A DNA stretch of 64,000 bases from Micromussa lordhowensis. Its lineage: Eukaryota > Cnidaria > Anthozoa > Scleractinia > Lobophylliidae. The notes under the pieces are model-generated. The model ran no database searches. It was not told where the DNA came from and saw only the letters and a list, made by a program, of their open reading frames with translations. Position numbers and translations under genes: made by a program. The stretch lies in assembly GCA_964020085.1 (NCBI GenBank), contig OZ026600.1, positions 38,712,919-38,776,918 of the forward strand, read 5' to 3'. Positions 46,301 to 51,800 of this stretch are shown here, one piece after another (the stretch's first letter is position 1; each line of letters begins with the position of its first letter).

Positions 46301-46647
46301 ATCGTGAAAAAATTTCACGAAGTGAACGTAAACATAACTAAACTACTGCATATTTTAAGAAAACTCACCATAAGGAAACTCAATCTACGGTCTCGAGACC
46401 TCAGTAAGCAAGTGCTTTGCAATCCGTCCCTACGATCACCCAAAAATCCAAATGAAAACTTCAAACTGAAGAGAAACTTGCGATGGCCGACAACAAGGAC
46501 GCTCGACTTACCCTCCTCAACTAGGGTCCATGGGGGGTCCTTGTCGCTGATTGGACATTCCCTTCCGAACCTCCTCCAGTGGACCTCAGTTGTGCTCTTG
46601 GCCCACACCATATATGGCAGATTGGAGGCGAAATTGACGTCTCTCAT
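7190..46647 (-). CDS. ARID4: ARID4 (ARID4A/B, RBP1 family) chromatin adaptor, 21 coding exons
   Basis: Family role (known): nuclear scaffold that binds Rb-family proteins and brings Sin3/HDAC complexes to chromatin. Seen: 21 exons with GT/AG borders and matching phases join into about 1125 codons; human ARID4A/B have about 1250-1310. Order by residue: 1-45 leader, about 46-175 Tudor modules ([23 protein letters not shown]), about 219-330 RBB1NT, about 350-440 ARID ([23 protein letters not shown]), about 565-625 chromo barrel ([18 protein letters not shown]), a low-complexity basic/acidic region, and a coiled coil about 1043-1085 ([20 protein letters not shown]), ending in VECR as in vertebrates. 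An LxCxE Rb-docking motif lies at 481-485. Introns are full of transposons but no exon is interrupted. The first-exon choice is the least certain part; the rest of the identification is firm. Confidence 0.95.
7532..7675 (-). CDS. ARID4: ARID4 exon 20, C-terminal coiled coil
   Basis: Encodes [20 protein letters not shown] and [18 protein letters not shown], the hallmark C-terminal segment of ARID4A/B. Acceptor tttttcag, donor gtgtgt. Confidence 0.97.
8295..9137 (-). CDS. ARID4: ARID4 exon 19, long disordered region
   Basis: About 281 codons rich in Ser, Glu, Lys and Thr. Near its end it has [19 protein letters not shown] and [14 protein letters not shown], like the region before the terminal coiled coil in ARID4B (SPRTYKWSFQL). 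Low complexity, no catalytic motifs. Confidence 0.95.
9377..9436 (-). CDS. ARID4: ARID4 exon 18, basic linker
   Basis: Twenty-codon exon, [20 protein letters not shown]. Phase 1 on both sides fits its neighbours; acceptor ttttttcag, donor gtaaga. Confidence 0.88.
9706..9780. repeat. 75-bp near-perfect palindrome in ARID4 intron
   Basis: CAAGAGTAATAGCCATAAG is mirrored by CTTATGGCTGTTACTCTTG around centre 9743, with about two mismatches and essentially no loop. Lies in the intron between exons 17 and 18. Confidence 0.85.
10119..10498 (-). CDS. ARID4: ARID4 exon 17, end of chromo barrel and basic tail
   Basis: Opens [19 protein letters not shown] (human YDEWVKADRI), then a Lys/Arg/Ser/Thr/Pro-rich region with [19 protein letters not shown]. 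Longer reading frames on the opposite strand here are shadows of this exon. Confidence 0.95.
10551..11105. mobile_element. TTAA-flanked MITE
   Basis: TTAA/AGTGCCACTATGA at the left and TCATAGTAGCACT/TTAA at the right (TTAA at 10547-10550 and 11106-11109). No coding capacity. Shares AGTGC ends with the elements at 22248 and 52588. Confidence 0.85.
11121..11501. mobile_element. MITE with AGATGATTTCCAGTCCGT ends
   Basis: Inverted ends AGATGATTTCCAGTCCGT and ACGGACTGGAAATCATCT, flanked by TTAA (left) and CTAA (right), so probably a TTAA duplication with one change. It abuts the previous MITE. Confidence 0.8.
11813..11883 (-). CDS. ARID4: ARID4 exon 16, chromo barrel
   Basis: Encodes [20 protein letters not shown] followed by WNNR, corresponding to human GEVLYLVHYYGWNVR. 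The aromatic-rich HYxGWN motif is present. Acceptor atttcag, donor gtatgt. Confidence 0.96.
12638..12797. mobile_element. Short palindromic MITE
   Basis: AATAGACCAATTT...ATTCAGCCTAAAACA is mirrored by TGTTTTAGGCTGAATTTTAA...AATTGGGCTATT. Related to the inner repeat of 6212-6511. Confidence 0.75.
13551..13640 (+). repeat. Degenerate tRNA-like segment
   Basis: TTAGCTCAAGTGGATAACGC resembles a tRNA D-arm/A-box, and GGGTTCAATTCGAG a B-box about 55 bp later. The arms do not fold into a full cloverleaf, so a SINE head or pseudo-tRNA is more likely. Confidence 0.4.
14668..14716. repeat. (TTTA)n microsatellite
   Basis: Tandem TTTA with a few interruptions. Confidence 0.9.
14880..15120. repeat. Degenerate telomere-like (CCCTAA) block
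   Basis: About 15 copies of CCCTAA or one-base variants at spacings of roughly 6-18 bp (for example GCCCTAACCCTAAGCAATAA and CGTTAACCCTAAGC). It sits at the centre of the nested inverted-repeat element rather than at a chromosome end. Confidence 0.75.
17201..17669 (-). CDS. ARID4: ARID4 exon 15, ARID end, LxCxE motif, chromo barrel start
   Basis: Opens with [12 protein letters not shown], runs through an acidic disordered region carrying LECLE (17510-17524) followed by an acidic tail, and ends with [19 protein letters not shown] and YEAK, the first chromo-barrel strand. Acceptor gttgtatag, donor gtatgg. Confidence 0.96.
18621..18721 (-). CDS. ARID4: ARID4 exon 14, ARID domain second half
   Basis: Encodes [18 protein letters not shown] and HHIKMAYKK. 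Its last codon is split and completed by exon 15 to give AYKKYLYPFE (human AYRKYLYGFE). Acceptor attttcag, donor gtatag. Confidence 0.96.
18853..19166. mobile_element. piggyBac-type MITE
   Basis: TTAA/CCCATTTACACCTGC at 18849 and GAGTCAATGGG/TTAA ending 19170. The CCCATT(G/T)AC end is the same type as the full piggyBac at 24876-29770. 314 bp, non-coding. Confidence 0.75.
19330..19450 (+). mobile_element. SINE tail fragment
   Basis: Contains CCCATTCAGGCCTGAATTTT, CAGGCTTTAATGTCA, ACTGCAATGATCATC and TCATATCTTTCTCCGCAGTT, matching the body of the SINE at 24231-24411 without its tRNA head. Confidence 0.8.
20007..20768. mobile_element. hAT-like inverted-repeat element
   Basis: Ends CAGGGTTCGACA and TGTCGAACCCTG, with GTTAG on both sides (20002-20006, 20769-20773). 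CAGGG...CCCTG ends are typical of hAT; a 5-bp duplication fits only some hAT groups. CTAGCCCG motifs are mirrored inside. No transposase. Confidence 0.7.
22546..23384 (+). CDS. P2X7-C/ballast-type cysteine-domain gene inside transposon (partial)
   Basis: Possible first exon 22546-22659 ([20 protein letters not shown], acidic). A second exon ends near 23034 ([32 protein letters not shown]). A GAATG/gtgata donor and ttaag acceptor at 23180 join it to give [15 protein letters not shown] followed by [16 protein letters not shown]. The CxCxxC...CxCC pattern and the preceding Trp are hallmarks of the P2X7 intracellular (zinc-binding) domain, common as stand-alone proteins in cnidarians. The second half of the domain (HPGF region) is missing, so the copy is truncated or spliced elsewhere. 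The join between exons 1 and 2 is unclear. Confidence 0.65.
22736..22850. repeat. Short tandem repeat GTGTAGGCGAATCGACTT
   Basis: Five to six imperfect copies of an 18-22 bp unit between the first and second segments of the P2X7-C-like gene, preceded by a (TTTA)n run near 22708-22730. Confidence 0.85.
23231..23605 (-). pseudogene. THAP-domain protein fragment with in-frame stop
   Basis: ATG at 23605 gives [12 protein letters not shown]..., then [20 protein letters not shown], a TAA at 23450-23452, then [20 protein letters not shown]-x4-C, the conserved Trp, and C-x2-H of the THAP zinc finger are all present in one frame. The stop falls where THAP proteins have a charged residue. Typical of P/Kolobok-type transposase N-termini. 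Confidence 0.75.
24176..24411 (+). mobile_element. Full tRNA-headed SINE with 22-bp direct repeats
   Basis: Flanked by identical 22-bp repeats at 24154-24175 and 24412-24433 (start ATTTTCCATATATTC). Body and tail match 19330-19450 and 47803-47935. Because a similar stretch ends the 47.9-kb copy, part of the repeat could be SINE tail rather than target duplication. Ends about 30-50 bp from the donor of ARID4 exon 13. Confidence 0.75.
24231..24302 (+). repeat. tRNA-like head of SINE (Thr-AGT-like)
   Basis: Folds as a cloverleaf: acceptor GGCTTGA/TCAGGCC (7 bp with one G-T), D-arm GCTC...GAGC, T-arm ACGGG/CCCGT. The anticodon stem has a mismatch and position 33 is C, so it is a SINE head rather than a working tRNA. 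The AGT reading of the anticodon is tentative. Confidence 0.7.
24460..24554 (-). CDS. ARID4: ARID4 exon 13, ARID domain
   Basis: Encodes [18 protein letters not shown] and [13 protein letters not shown], the first half of the ARID DNA-binding fold. Donor gtaagt, phase 0 out. A tRNA-headed SINE ends about 30 bp beyond the donor. Confidence 0.97.
24600..24845 (-). mobile_element. tRNA-derived SINE, second copy
   Basis: Diverged copy of the 3560-3865 SINE: CCAGCCAAGTGGCCCATCAG, GCATGAAGCGACTAG and CCAAGGTTAAGTGTCTTGCC are shared. The tRNA-like head is decayed. Confidence 0.75.
25864..27086 (-). pseudogene. piggyBac (PGBD) transposase remnant
   Basis: Three pieces in order. N-terminal part 27086-26499 ([38 protein letters not shown]). 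Middle piece 26444-26244 with [19 protein letters not shown], which keeps the third catalytic Asp position (GDVDRADQ). C-terminal cysteine-rich zinc finger 26106-25864 ([29 protein letters not shown]). The segment that should hold the first two catalytic Asp residues is missing between the first two pieces, so it cannot be an active transposase. Confidence 0.9.
27240..27470. repeat. 18-bp tandem array, left arm
   Basis: About a dozen imperfect copies of a TTTGTACGAACAACGTCC-type unit; mirrored at 29330-29575. Open frames here in both strands are repeat artefacts. Confidence 0.9.
27541..27692. repeat. (GTAGTAGCT)n array, left arm
   Basis: Nine-bp units with variants; mirrored as AGCTACTAC units at 29070-29250. 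Confidence 0.9.
27843..28064 (+). CDS. Small frame in foldback left arm, function unknown
   Basis: Seventy-three codons starting [20 protein letters not shown], with [11 protein letters not shown] and two Cys pairs. The same peptide is encoded in the right arm at 28698-28913, differing only at the last residues. Identity could reflect recent arm copying rather than selection. No family recognised. Confidence 0.3.
   Translation: MEDAHFPKEPAHTGLTILDRLPKKKKNTLKVTKLTSCMDFRMIQAVIKCCERSTVERIRKTCPAVYLYLRQCK
28201..28316 (-). ncRNA. 5S rRNA-like unit, foldback left arm
   Basis: About 116 nt. On the minus strand: ACTATACCACAAG..., ATCAAAGTTAAGTCCTG, GGTTAGTACTTGGGTGGGTG, ACGAATACCCCGTGTTGCAA. This follows 5S rRNA through the A-box-like and C-box positions; the C-box differs from the usual sequence by one base. 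A T-run follows at the 3' side. Several 5S core positions are changed, so it is a 5S-derived unit or pseudogene. Confidence 0.7.
28433..28552 (+). ncRNA. 5S rRNA-like unit, foldback right arm
   Basis: 120 nt, the usual 5S length, from AGTCCCTATACCAGAAGG to CCCCGTGTTGCAATAAC, with GGTTAGTACTTGGGTGGGTG and a long T-run just after (a potential Pol III terminator). Its 3' half mirrors the left-arm unit; its 5' half is diverged from it, so the two were not simply copied. Confidence 0.7.
28698..28913 (-). CDS. Small frame in foldback right arm, mirror of 27843-28064
   Basis: Same peptide ([20 protein letters not shown] onward) for 68 residues, then a different end. Kept because both copies are open. 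Confidence 0.3.
   Translation of the reverse strand: MEDAHFPKEPAHTGLTILDRLPKKKKNTLKVTKLTSCMDFRMIQAVIKCCERSTVERIRKTCPAVYLYFIR
30770..31330 (-). pseudogene. 5'-truncated LINE, reverse-transcriptase C-terminus
   Basis: Minus strand encodes [20 protein letters not shown] and then, in another frame, [20 protein letters not shown] and MRSLKAHMA, the typical C-terminal end of CR1/L2/RTE-like retrotransposon polyproteins. It ends in a GATT tandem tail (30769-30792), a common 3' end for these LINEs. Confidence 0.8.
31400..31600 (-). CDS. ARID4: ARID4 exon 12, end of RBB1NT and start of ARID
   Basis: Encodes [18 protein letters not shown], an acidic serine-rich stretch, then [13 protein letters not shown], which opens the ARID domain (human FLQQLYKFMEDRG). 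Acceptor atcttgcag, donor gtaggt. A LINE 3' end lies 70 bp beyond the donor. Confidence 0.95.
31690..32110. repeat. CCAGAAAATATCCATACCC-family repeat fragments
   Basis: CCAGAAAAATCCATACACCC near 31744 and GTTCCAGAAAATATCCATAC near 31987 share a motif with 50970-51060, 55908 and, inverted, 56690-56730. Fragments of one dispersed family. Confidence 0.65.
32205..32535. repeat. Long hairpin, about 140-bp arms, in ARID4 intron
   Basis: CAGTTGACACAGACGGC...AAAGAAAAGGTTCAGCAATAT (to 32355) is mirrored by ATATTGCTGAACCTTTTCTT...GTGTCAACCGATGTCGG (from 32394), with a loop of about 40 bp. Lies between exons 11 and 12. Confidence 0.85.
33083..33177 (-). CDS. ARID4: ARID4 exon 11
   Basis: Encodes [18 protein letters not shown] through to ENRKSKA. 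Identified by position and perfect phase closure between exons 10 and 12. Acceptor tttttcag, donor gtgggt. Confidence 0.85.
34030..34130 (-). mobile_element. tRNA-headed SINE fragment
   Basis: Minus strand has GCAGTGGTGAGAGTGCTCGC, CACCAATGTGGTC and a decayed B-box (CAGATTCATATTTGACC), the layout of a short tRNA-derived SINE. Confidence 0.6.
34465..34846. mobile_element. TTAA-flanked MITE
   Basis: TTAA/AGGGGCACTGTCACGG and CTGTGACAGTGCTCCT/TTAA (34461-34464, 34847-34850). Non-coding; ends 73 bp before ARID4 exon 10. Confidence 0.85.
34920..35002 (-). CDS. ARID4: ARID4 exon 10, RBB1NT domain
   Basis: Encodes [17 protein letters not shown] and [10 protein letters not shown], matching QCLVRSFIDSKF in vertebrates. 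Acceptor gctgcag, donor gtaagt, phase 2 out. Confidence 0.94.
35050..35529. repeat. Recent 245-bp tandem duplication
   Basis: 35050-35284 and 35295-35529 are almost identical (one clear difference, ACAACGACATG against ATAACGACATG). It lies immediately upstream of exon 10's acceptor, in the intron between exons 9 and 10. No coding content recognised. Confidence 0.95.
35530..37469. other. ARID4 intron, nothing recognised
   Basis: About 1.9 kb of AT-rich sequence. Short open frames on both strands show no family resemblance. Confidence 0.6.
37470..37523 (-). CDS. ARID4: ARID4 exon 9, RBB1NT domain
   Basis: Eighteen codons, [18 protein letters not shown], corresponding to human KVVSV...TEWYPALV. 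Phase 0 on both sides; donor gtgagg. A piggyBac-like element begins 48 bp upstream of the acceptor. Confidence 0.9.
37571..39029. mobile_element. Non-autonomous piggyBac-like element
   Basis: TTAA/CCAATTGACACATGG at 37567 and CAGGAGTCAATGGC/TTAA at 39030-39033. The interior near each end matches 24876-29770: TTTCAGAGCGAGCA near the left, GGTTACAGCCAGCACAGGAA near the right. No transposase. Begins 48 bp from ARID4 exon 9. Confidence 0.8.
39034..40009. mobile_element. TTAA-flanked element sharing one TTAA with its neighbour
   Basis: TTAA/ACACGGAGCGATCCTATA at 39030 and TATAGGATCGCTCCGTGT/TTAA at 40010-40013. Its left TTAA is also the right TTAA of the piggyBac-like element. No coding sequence recognised. 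Confidence 0.85.
40077..40164 (-). CDS. ARID4: ARID4 exon 8, acidic linker to start of RBB1NT
   Basis: Encodes [20 protein letters not shown] followed by [10 protein letters not shown]. The donor (AAG/gttact) is weak but GT, and gives VGK-VV joining to exon 9 as in vertebrate LLGKVVSV. A TTAA-flanked transposon ends 67 bp downstream of this donor. Confidence 0.85.
40425..40468 (-). CDS. ARID4: ARID4 exon 7, basic linker
   Basis: Short exon encoding [14 protein letters not shown], equivalent to the KKTNRGRRSS basic stretch after GTPV in vertebrates and a plausible nuclear localisation signal. Acceptor tcttttcag, donor gtaatc, phase 2 out. Confidence 0.85.
40470..42880. other. ARID4 intron, no gene recognised
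   Basis: Part of the intron between exons 6 and 7. Several sub-100-codon frames lie here without family features. A repeated TCTGATTKGCTAC...AACTATCA motif occurs near 42660-42720. Confidence 0.55.
42890..43105 (-). pseudogene. LINE 3' end with reverse-transcriptase C-terminus
   Basis: Minus strand encodes [20 protein letters not shown] and [17 protein letters not shown] then a stop, the conserved end of CR1/L2-like polyproteins. The 3' end finishes GTAAAGCGCCTTATATGAG. Everything upstream is lost. Confidence 0.8.
43248..44065. mobile_element. Inverted-repeat element with GTTTAAGCAAATC ends
   Basis: TAGGGAGTTTAAGCAAATCA at 43248 is mirrored by GATTTGCTTTAACCCCCTA ending about 44065, with CTACGGCTGG paired just inside. 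Target duplication unclear. Confidence 0.65.
44368..44424 (-). CDS. ARID4: ARID4 exon 6
   Basis: Nineteen codons, [19 protein letters not shown], matching the TLDQLPLTNPEHFGTPV signature of ARID4B. Phase 0 on both sides. Confidence 0.96.
44540..44619 (-). CDS. ARID4: ARID4 exon 5, Tudor core [11 protein letters not shown]
   Basis: Encodes [19 protein letters not shown] and RHFNESE, almost identical to vertebrate ARID4. Acceptor cttcaag, donor gtaggc. Confidence 0.96.
44720..44810 (-). CDS. ARID4: ARID4 exon 4, Tudor module
   Basis: Encodes [17 protein letters not shown] and [12 protein letters not shown], the most conserved Tudor strand of the family. Ends in phase 1 and joins exon 5 to give TVVFDDGD. 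Confidence 0.95.
44930..44995 (-). CDS. ARID4: ARID4 exon 3, Tudor module continued
   Basis: Twenty-two codons, phase 0 at both ends, [10 protein letters not shown]...DDCVKGTLK, matching the DDQVKGPLR segment of human ARID4B. Acceptor tctctag, donor gtaagt. Confidence 0.93.
45119..45222 (-). CDS. ARID4: ARID4 exon 2, first Tudor module
   Basis: Encodes [19 protein letters not shown] and onward to KKLVKCK, near-identical to the vertebrate ARID4 N-terminus. Donor gtcagt. Two acceptor AGs lie 13 bp apart (exon end 45222 or 45235); only the inner one is in frame with exon 1. Confidence 0.93.
46512..46647 (-). CDS. ARID4: ARID4 coding exon 1, candidate N-terminal leader
   Basis: The ATG at 46647 opens 45 codons ([17 protein letters not shown]...) ending in a strong donor (GAGGAGG/gtaagt). 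The phase-1 end joins in frame to the AG at 45223, giving ...[12 protein letters not shown]. Vertebrate ARID4 proteins start at about the EEPPFL position, so this leader is extra. The alternative is a short exon near 46300 (MFI, donor gtaagc) spliced to the other AG at 45236. Confidence 0.55.
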
Positions 46648-46659
46648 TGTGCTATTTTA

Positions 46660-46668
46660 CTTCCGGTA
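46660..46668 (-). promoter_or_regulatory. ETS/GABP-like site at ARID4 5' end
   Basis: ACCGGAAGT on the minus strand lies 12 bp upstream of the candidate ATG, in a short stretch with no TATA box. Core ETS sites of this kind are typical of TATA-less housekeeping promoters. Function is inferred from sequence only. Confidence 0.4.
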
Positions 46669-47067
46669 CCACAATAACATCCGCTTGCTTCGTATTCGCG
46701 GGAAACTTAATTAATCCAAGCTGACTTTAGGTCTAGTTTGGAATACTGTCTTCAGAAGTAACTCATCAATTCAAGGTGTTTTTTCTTTAATGATTTCATT
46801 TTCACTAACTTGTCAGATTTGTTGTAACAAACTCGTTGTAGGTTTGTAGTGAACTTTTTTAAATAAACAATCTGTAATTTTTTCAAACAAAATTTACAAG
46901 ACCTAGAAAATTACAAGAGCCAATAGGGGAAATATAATTGTAACACACAAAGGGAGAAAATTGGAGATGAAATCAGAAGTGCTGAAAATATAGCCCGAAA
47001 TTGCCTCACATGCATGAGAAAAGTCAACTGTGAAAAGGGCTATTGATTATCAATTTATTAATGACAA

Positions 47068-47219
47068 TAGAGCAGTTTTCAATTGACTGTCGTAAAACCA
47101 AAACCAAACTAATTACTTACCAATTGGACTACTCAGCCAACCTCAAATCGTAGTAAAACCAAAACCAAAACCAAAGTAATTGACTGATTACATTCGACAG
47201 TCAATTGAAAACCGCTCTA
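47068..47219. mobile_element. Short palindromic MITE (AGAGCAGTTTT family)
   Basis: TAGAGCAGTTTTCAATTGAC and GTCAATTGAAAACCGCTCTA ends with internal AAACCAAAACCAAA repeats. Same family as 6212-6511. Confidence 0.8.
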
Positions 47220-47639
47220 ATGAAGTCAGAAATTATTAGTAATAAATCATTTGAGTTTTTTTAATTCAAAGTAAATTTAATTGAAGGACAGAAAAGGATA
47301 ACTTTTTTTTCTGTTCACAGAAAATTAAAACAAACAAAGAATCAGTCATACTAAAACTGCACAGAAAGATGAAAAACCAACAAACAGCCCTCTTGAACCA
47401 TACATGTGTTATGCTTGCATCACACCCTTCCTTACATGTAAACTCTATCAGACAGGAAACTGAACATCAACAACTTCCACTGTGAACTTTGACTTGTTAA
47501 ATTCTGTCACTCTAGGACATACTCTAAGCATGCTGGAGAAAGGACTGCAATTCGGGGATTAATTTCAAAATGGCCTAATAGCCTACCAATACACAGTAGT
47601 GAAGACATTGATGATCATCACAGTTATATACACAAAACT

Positions 47640-47762
47640 TAAGCAGCTGTGAAATTAAAGCCTGAAAATATCCAAGCCTGAACGGGATTCAAACCCATGA
47701 CCTTTGCAATACCAGTGCAGTCAGTGTTCTTCTACCAACTGAACTATCAAGCCAACTGGGAG
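47640..47762 (-). mobile_element. tRNA-headed SINE, minus strand
   Basis: Minus strand GGCTTGATAGTTCAGTTGG, GTCATGGGTTTGAATCCCGT and TTCAGGC match the SINE head at 24231, with a 7-bp longer anticodon region. Confidence 0.8.
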
Positions 47763-47802
47763 CTGGTCACATTGTTAGTTCGTAATATACCCAGATATAT
47801 TC

Positions 47803-47935
47803 CCATTCAGGCCTGGATTTTTTTAGGCTTTAATTTCAGAGCTGCCCAAGTTTTGTATATAATTGCAATGATCATCAGTGTCTTCATATCTTTCTCTGCA
47901 GTTCAAATATGTGATGTTTCATATATTAATTTGCA
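47803..47935 (+). mobile_element. SINE body fragment, head-to-head with the previous copy
   Basis: CCCATTCAGGCCTGGATTTT through TCTTTCTCTGCAGTTCAAAT: body and tail without the tRNA head, in opposite orientation to 47640-47762. Confidence 0.8.
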
Positions 47936-48634
47936 GTACAAAATAATTTGACTACAGCCCCCAGAAAACATTTAGCTTTATTGTGCAAACTTTGCAACCT
48001 TAATAAAGTCTGAGCTATGGTATGTACTCTAATATTGGCATACCTCTACTTCAGAGCCGACACTATAACAGGTGTTAATTAGATAAACTAATCAATGATC
48101 ACATAAAATAAACACCAGAAACACACATCATAAAGTTCTATTTAATGATAAATGGTCAAACAAATTGTGTGAGAATGAATAAAAATGCTTCCTTTGCACA
48201 TTTTTTTTATTTTTACTAAAAGACTTGTTCTCTCAACGATAAGGATAATAAAGACCAATCTGCACTGTACATCCATAGGTTAACAGTCCAAAAAATGGAG
48301 GGTGTTGGAAGCATGTCTATTATCTCTAGATAATAGAGAAACCTTAATAAATATTTTAAAGTGTTTTAATATGTTCACAATCAGGTTCTCTTTCAAACTC
48401 CTGGCCCTCTGAGGATCAAAATCTTACACCTGTGACACAGACGCAGTTGGCAGGTGTATCATTCTCAACATGTGAAAAATTCAGATATGATTTATTAAAT
48501 AATATAGATAACAGTATTGCAATCAACATAGATAGGAATTCAAATAAAAGAAAAAAGAGGTAAAAAAAACAGTTGTTCATTTGCTAGTACCCACAGCTTC
48601 TTTTTTGCTCCTTTTCGTATTTTGCTTTGTGATC

Positions 48635-48885
48635 TTACTTGTCCTGATTGTATTTTTTGTGATGATAAATTTTACTGTTTCCACGGTTTTGAAATTTTGG
48701 GTTCTTGCTGTTCAGCTTGTAGTTGTTCCTAACAGACATTTTCCCAGAGCCTTGATTATCCTGATTCCTTTTTATGACTGCTTGCTTCTTTTTTCCTTTG
48801 TGGTCATTTGTCTTTGTTTTTTTGGCAGTTATTCCACTGAATGAATACAATCCAGGTCTACCTTTCCTGGCTCGTTTAAACTGAC
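48635..48885 (-). CDS. RBM34: RBM34 terminal exon, basic tail
   Basis: Starts GQFKRARKGRPGLYSFSGI, continues as a Lys/Asn/Gln-rich basic tail and stops with TAA after KYNQDK. Acceptor tttgtctag. The frame on the opposite strand (48581-48844) is a shadow. Confidence 0.93.
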
Positions 48886-51800
48886 CTAGACAAACAAAAC
48901 AATAGAAGATGTAGAATTCACTCACTAAGTATCAATAATTATATGTCCTGTATATATTTCAAACAATTGTTACTAAATGAGTATCTTCTTTTTTTGCGAT
49001 ATCTGGAATAATCAACTAAGGTGAGGTCTTTTGGCTGACAATTAACACTTCACTCTCCATTGATTATTCTGTATATATGACAAAAAAATTCATGCTTACA
49101 CTGTTGTAAAGAACTCATGAACATATCTCAAATTCAAACAGGGCCCACACTGAAGAGCATTAGCATTGTTTGCATTAACACTATGGATGTCTTTTTTGTA
49201 GTTGGTAGTCAGAAAATATGAAAAACTTTGCAGAGTCTATACATATGAGACTGTGCTCTATGGGTCAGACCCCTATAGCTCCATCAGTGACCACACTACT
49301 CTAACCATGACAAAATATCCAAACTTATCGGCAGCTCGCAGAATAGAGATTGACACTTCCATGTATACCATTTGTATTACCGTACCTTACAGTAGATGGT
49401 ACATTGTGTGAGTGAGGTGTGAAAAAAAAAATAAGGTCAAAACCCAAAACAAAGCAGCCCTCTATATTTCCAATGATAAAGTTTCAGCAATTCATTAGGC
49501 CGTATTTAATAGTAAACTGAGCAAACATCAAATAACATAGTTTACAGTACATATATGTAATTAAAGAGTTTTGCAAAACAGCATGGTCAAGTGGTTAGAG
49601 CGCTCAGGACATAAATTCTGAAGACTGTCACAGATTGAAATTCCATTCTGTTCACTAGGTAGCTGATGTTGCTCCAAGTCTCTTAACCAATTGATCTTTC
49701 TCTTACCAATAACCATGTTAATTTCACTGTCTGTTTACATTGCGCTCGAAAACCCACTTGAAAAGCTGCATTGTGGGAATGGTCTATAGGGATATTATTC
49801 TATAATTTTTGTAAAGATAGAAGATCTGCACAGGTTCCACTGATATTTATTTCACAAGTATAAAAGAAAAATATTGTTAGTAATGAGTTCTTTGGATTTC
49901 TCTCCATGTTTCTACTCTCAAGTTAACATTTTTTACAGCTTGCTAAAACGACTTCATAGTCATGGCCATGGCTTTACCTAGTTGTGGATTTTCTGAAGAT
50001 GGAAAGACTCGTAACTGTCGACCATGGAATTCTGTTTTGTTCCTTTGTAAAGCAAACATCACTGCATCTCTTTCCTACAAACACAAGATCAGTATTGTTA
50101 TGGTTTATGTGACATGCTATAAATTTAGCCCGAAGGAAGAAATCTTACTCATACCCTCATAAACTTTCTGTGAAAGTTAAATCATAAAAAAAAAACATGC
50201 ATCACCATTCAGATACTGGAGATAACCGAGATTCCATGCAGTCATGATTGTATGTGTTTACATTTCTTGTGCGCAGCGACAAAGTGGTTTGAAGTGAACG
50301 TCCAAGTCCTGGCAGATTGTTATAGCAAATTATGCCCACCTATTTCACTGTATACACCATTCATGAACTTGTGCGTACTGACCTTGAGAGCAATTGCCCA
50401 TAATCTACCATAATTCACCACAAACTATAGTTCAAGGTCAGCAATAAAAATTGATGTTGAAGAAGTAGCAGGTGATGCACTCAATAACATAACAACAAGA
50501 GAGTTGATTATACTTTATAAAAAAAGTCATGATCATCTATGTGTAGATAAAAAGTCCACATACCCCCTGTGGCATGATTCAAGAAGAAGAAAACCCAAAA
50601 ATGAGATCTAGAAACATTAGCATGGTCTAAAGAGCTGTGTACAGTATTAGGTAGTGGTCTGATGACCTTCAAGTTACCTTGAAAAGAATGAACCCAAACC
50701 CCTTGCCTGCACCAGTTCTACTGTCTCTTACAATACGGACATCCTCTACATCTCCACATTCGACAAAGGCTTGTCTCAAGGGTTCCTCCTCTGTATCTGC
50801 AGGTTCAATTGCCAGAATATTGTTTATTCCAATGATGTTACGTGCCTGAATAATGAAATTTGGCATGCTAGGCAATAAACCCTACTACAAGAACCGCCAC
50901 TAAAGAGAGCTTGCTTGCAGGCTGAAAAAAACATAAAATTCCTATAATTTATACAACCTCCACTTACATTATGCGGTTCCAGAAAATATCCATACCCACC
51001 TAACTGAAGACTATTAGAAATTCCTAAGGGGTGATGGGTCTCAAAGGCCAAAATTTACGTGGGTTTATTTTTTCCCACTTACTTTACCTAAAAAGCTGCC
51101 AAAGAAAGCTGGAAAATGTACTTTACTCACCTGTGTTCAAACAAGAGAGATTTAATTTGGGGAACAGTATGGAAGACAAGGAGATTCAACCTATTTCTTG
51201 GAAACGTCCAGATAATCAAGGAGAGCTGGCATTTATGCATAATAATTGGCACCATCATTATATTTAACATGATGGTTTCTGGGCCTGGGCCCCAATTAAA
51301 GTTGATTAAGCCATGAAAAAGGATACAAAAATTGTCAGTTGTACTTTAAGTTTATAAACATGGCTCCTACTGTTATTAATAATAGAGGCCTTCCAAATGG
51401 GTTAGCCGTGTTGCCATGTCGATGTCCCCTGACCAGCTGAAGCAAATGTCGCTGCTGTTTTACTGCATGAAGCCATGTGGCTCTTCCTACACAGTTGATT
51501 TTTTCAGAGTTTATTTTCAATGGAAAAGCATAGAAGTTTCTGACATTAACAGACTTACAAGAGACTACAATGTCTAAATATGCAAAAGTCCAAAAGAGTC
51601 AATGTCGCTGTCTTTTCTTAATAGTGCTTCTTGTGTTGCTGTTGAATTTTAGTGGCGCATTCGATTTGCTTGTCACTGATTAGAAATTCCTGTATCGCTG
51701 GTTTTCAGGGTTGTGTTGCTTGTTGCTTTTTCCCCTCATAATAAGGTTATAGATATTGCTAAACCAAGAGGCTGTGTGGCTCAGTAAACGGTTCAAAAGT

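Larger units (their letters stand above)
46736..48634. other. ARID4-RBM34 intergenic interval
   Basis: About 2 kb between the RBM34 stop and the ARID4 5' end. It contains a short palindromic MITE (47068-47219) and two head-to-head SINE pieces (47640-47935). I see no additional exon. Confidence 0.6.

Noticed and set aside
46295..46714. 139-codon plus-strand frame
   Set aside because: Overlaps ARID4 exon 1 and its donor in antisense; no recognisable family.
48581..48844. Hydrophobic plus-strand frame resembling a membrane protein
   Set aside because: Antisense of the Lys/Asn-rich RBM34 tail; apparent hydrophobicity comes from reading the complement of basic codons.
50797..50875. Longer RBM34 RRM2 exon starting at the AG near 50876
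   Set aside because: Joining it to the preceding phase-1 exon gives an immediate stop; the inner AG restores the RRM2 consensus.
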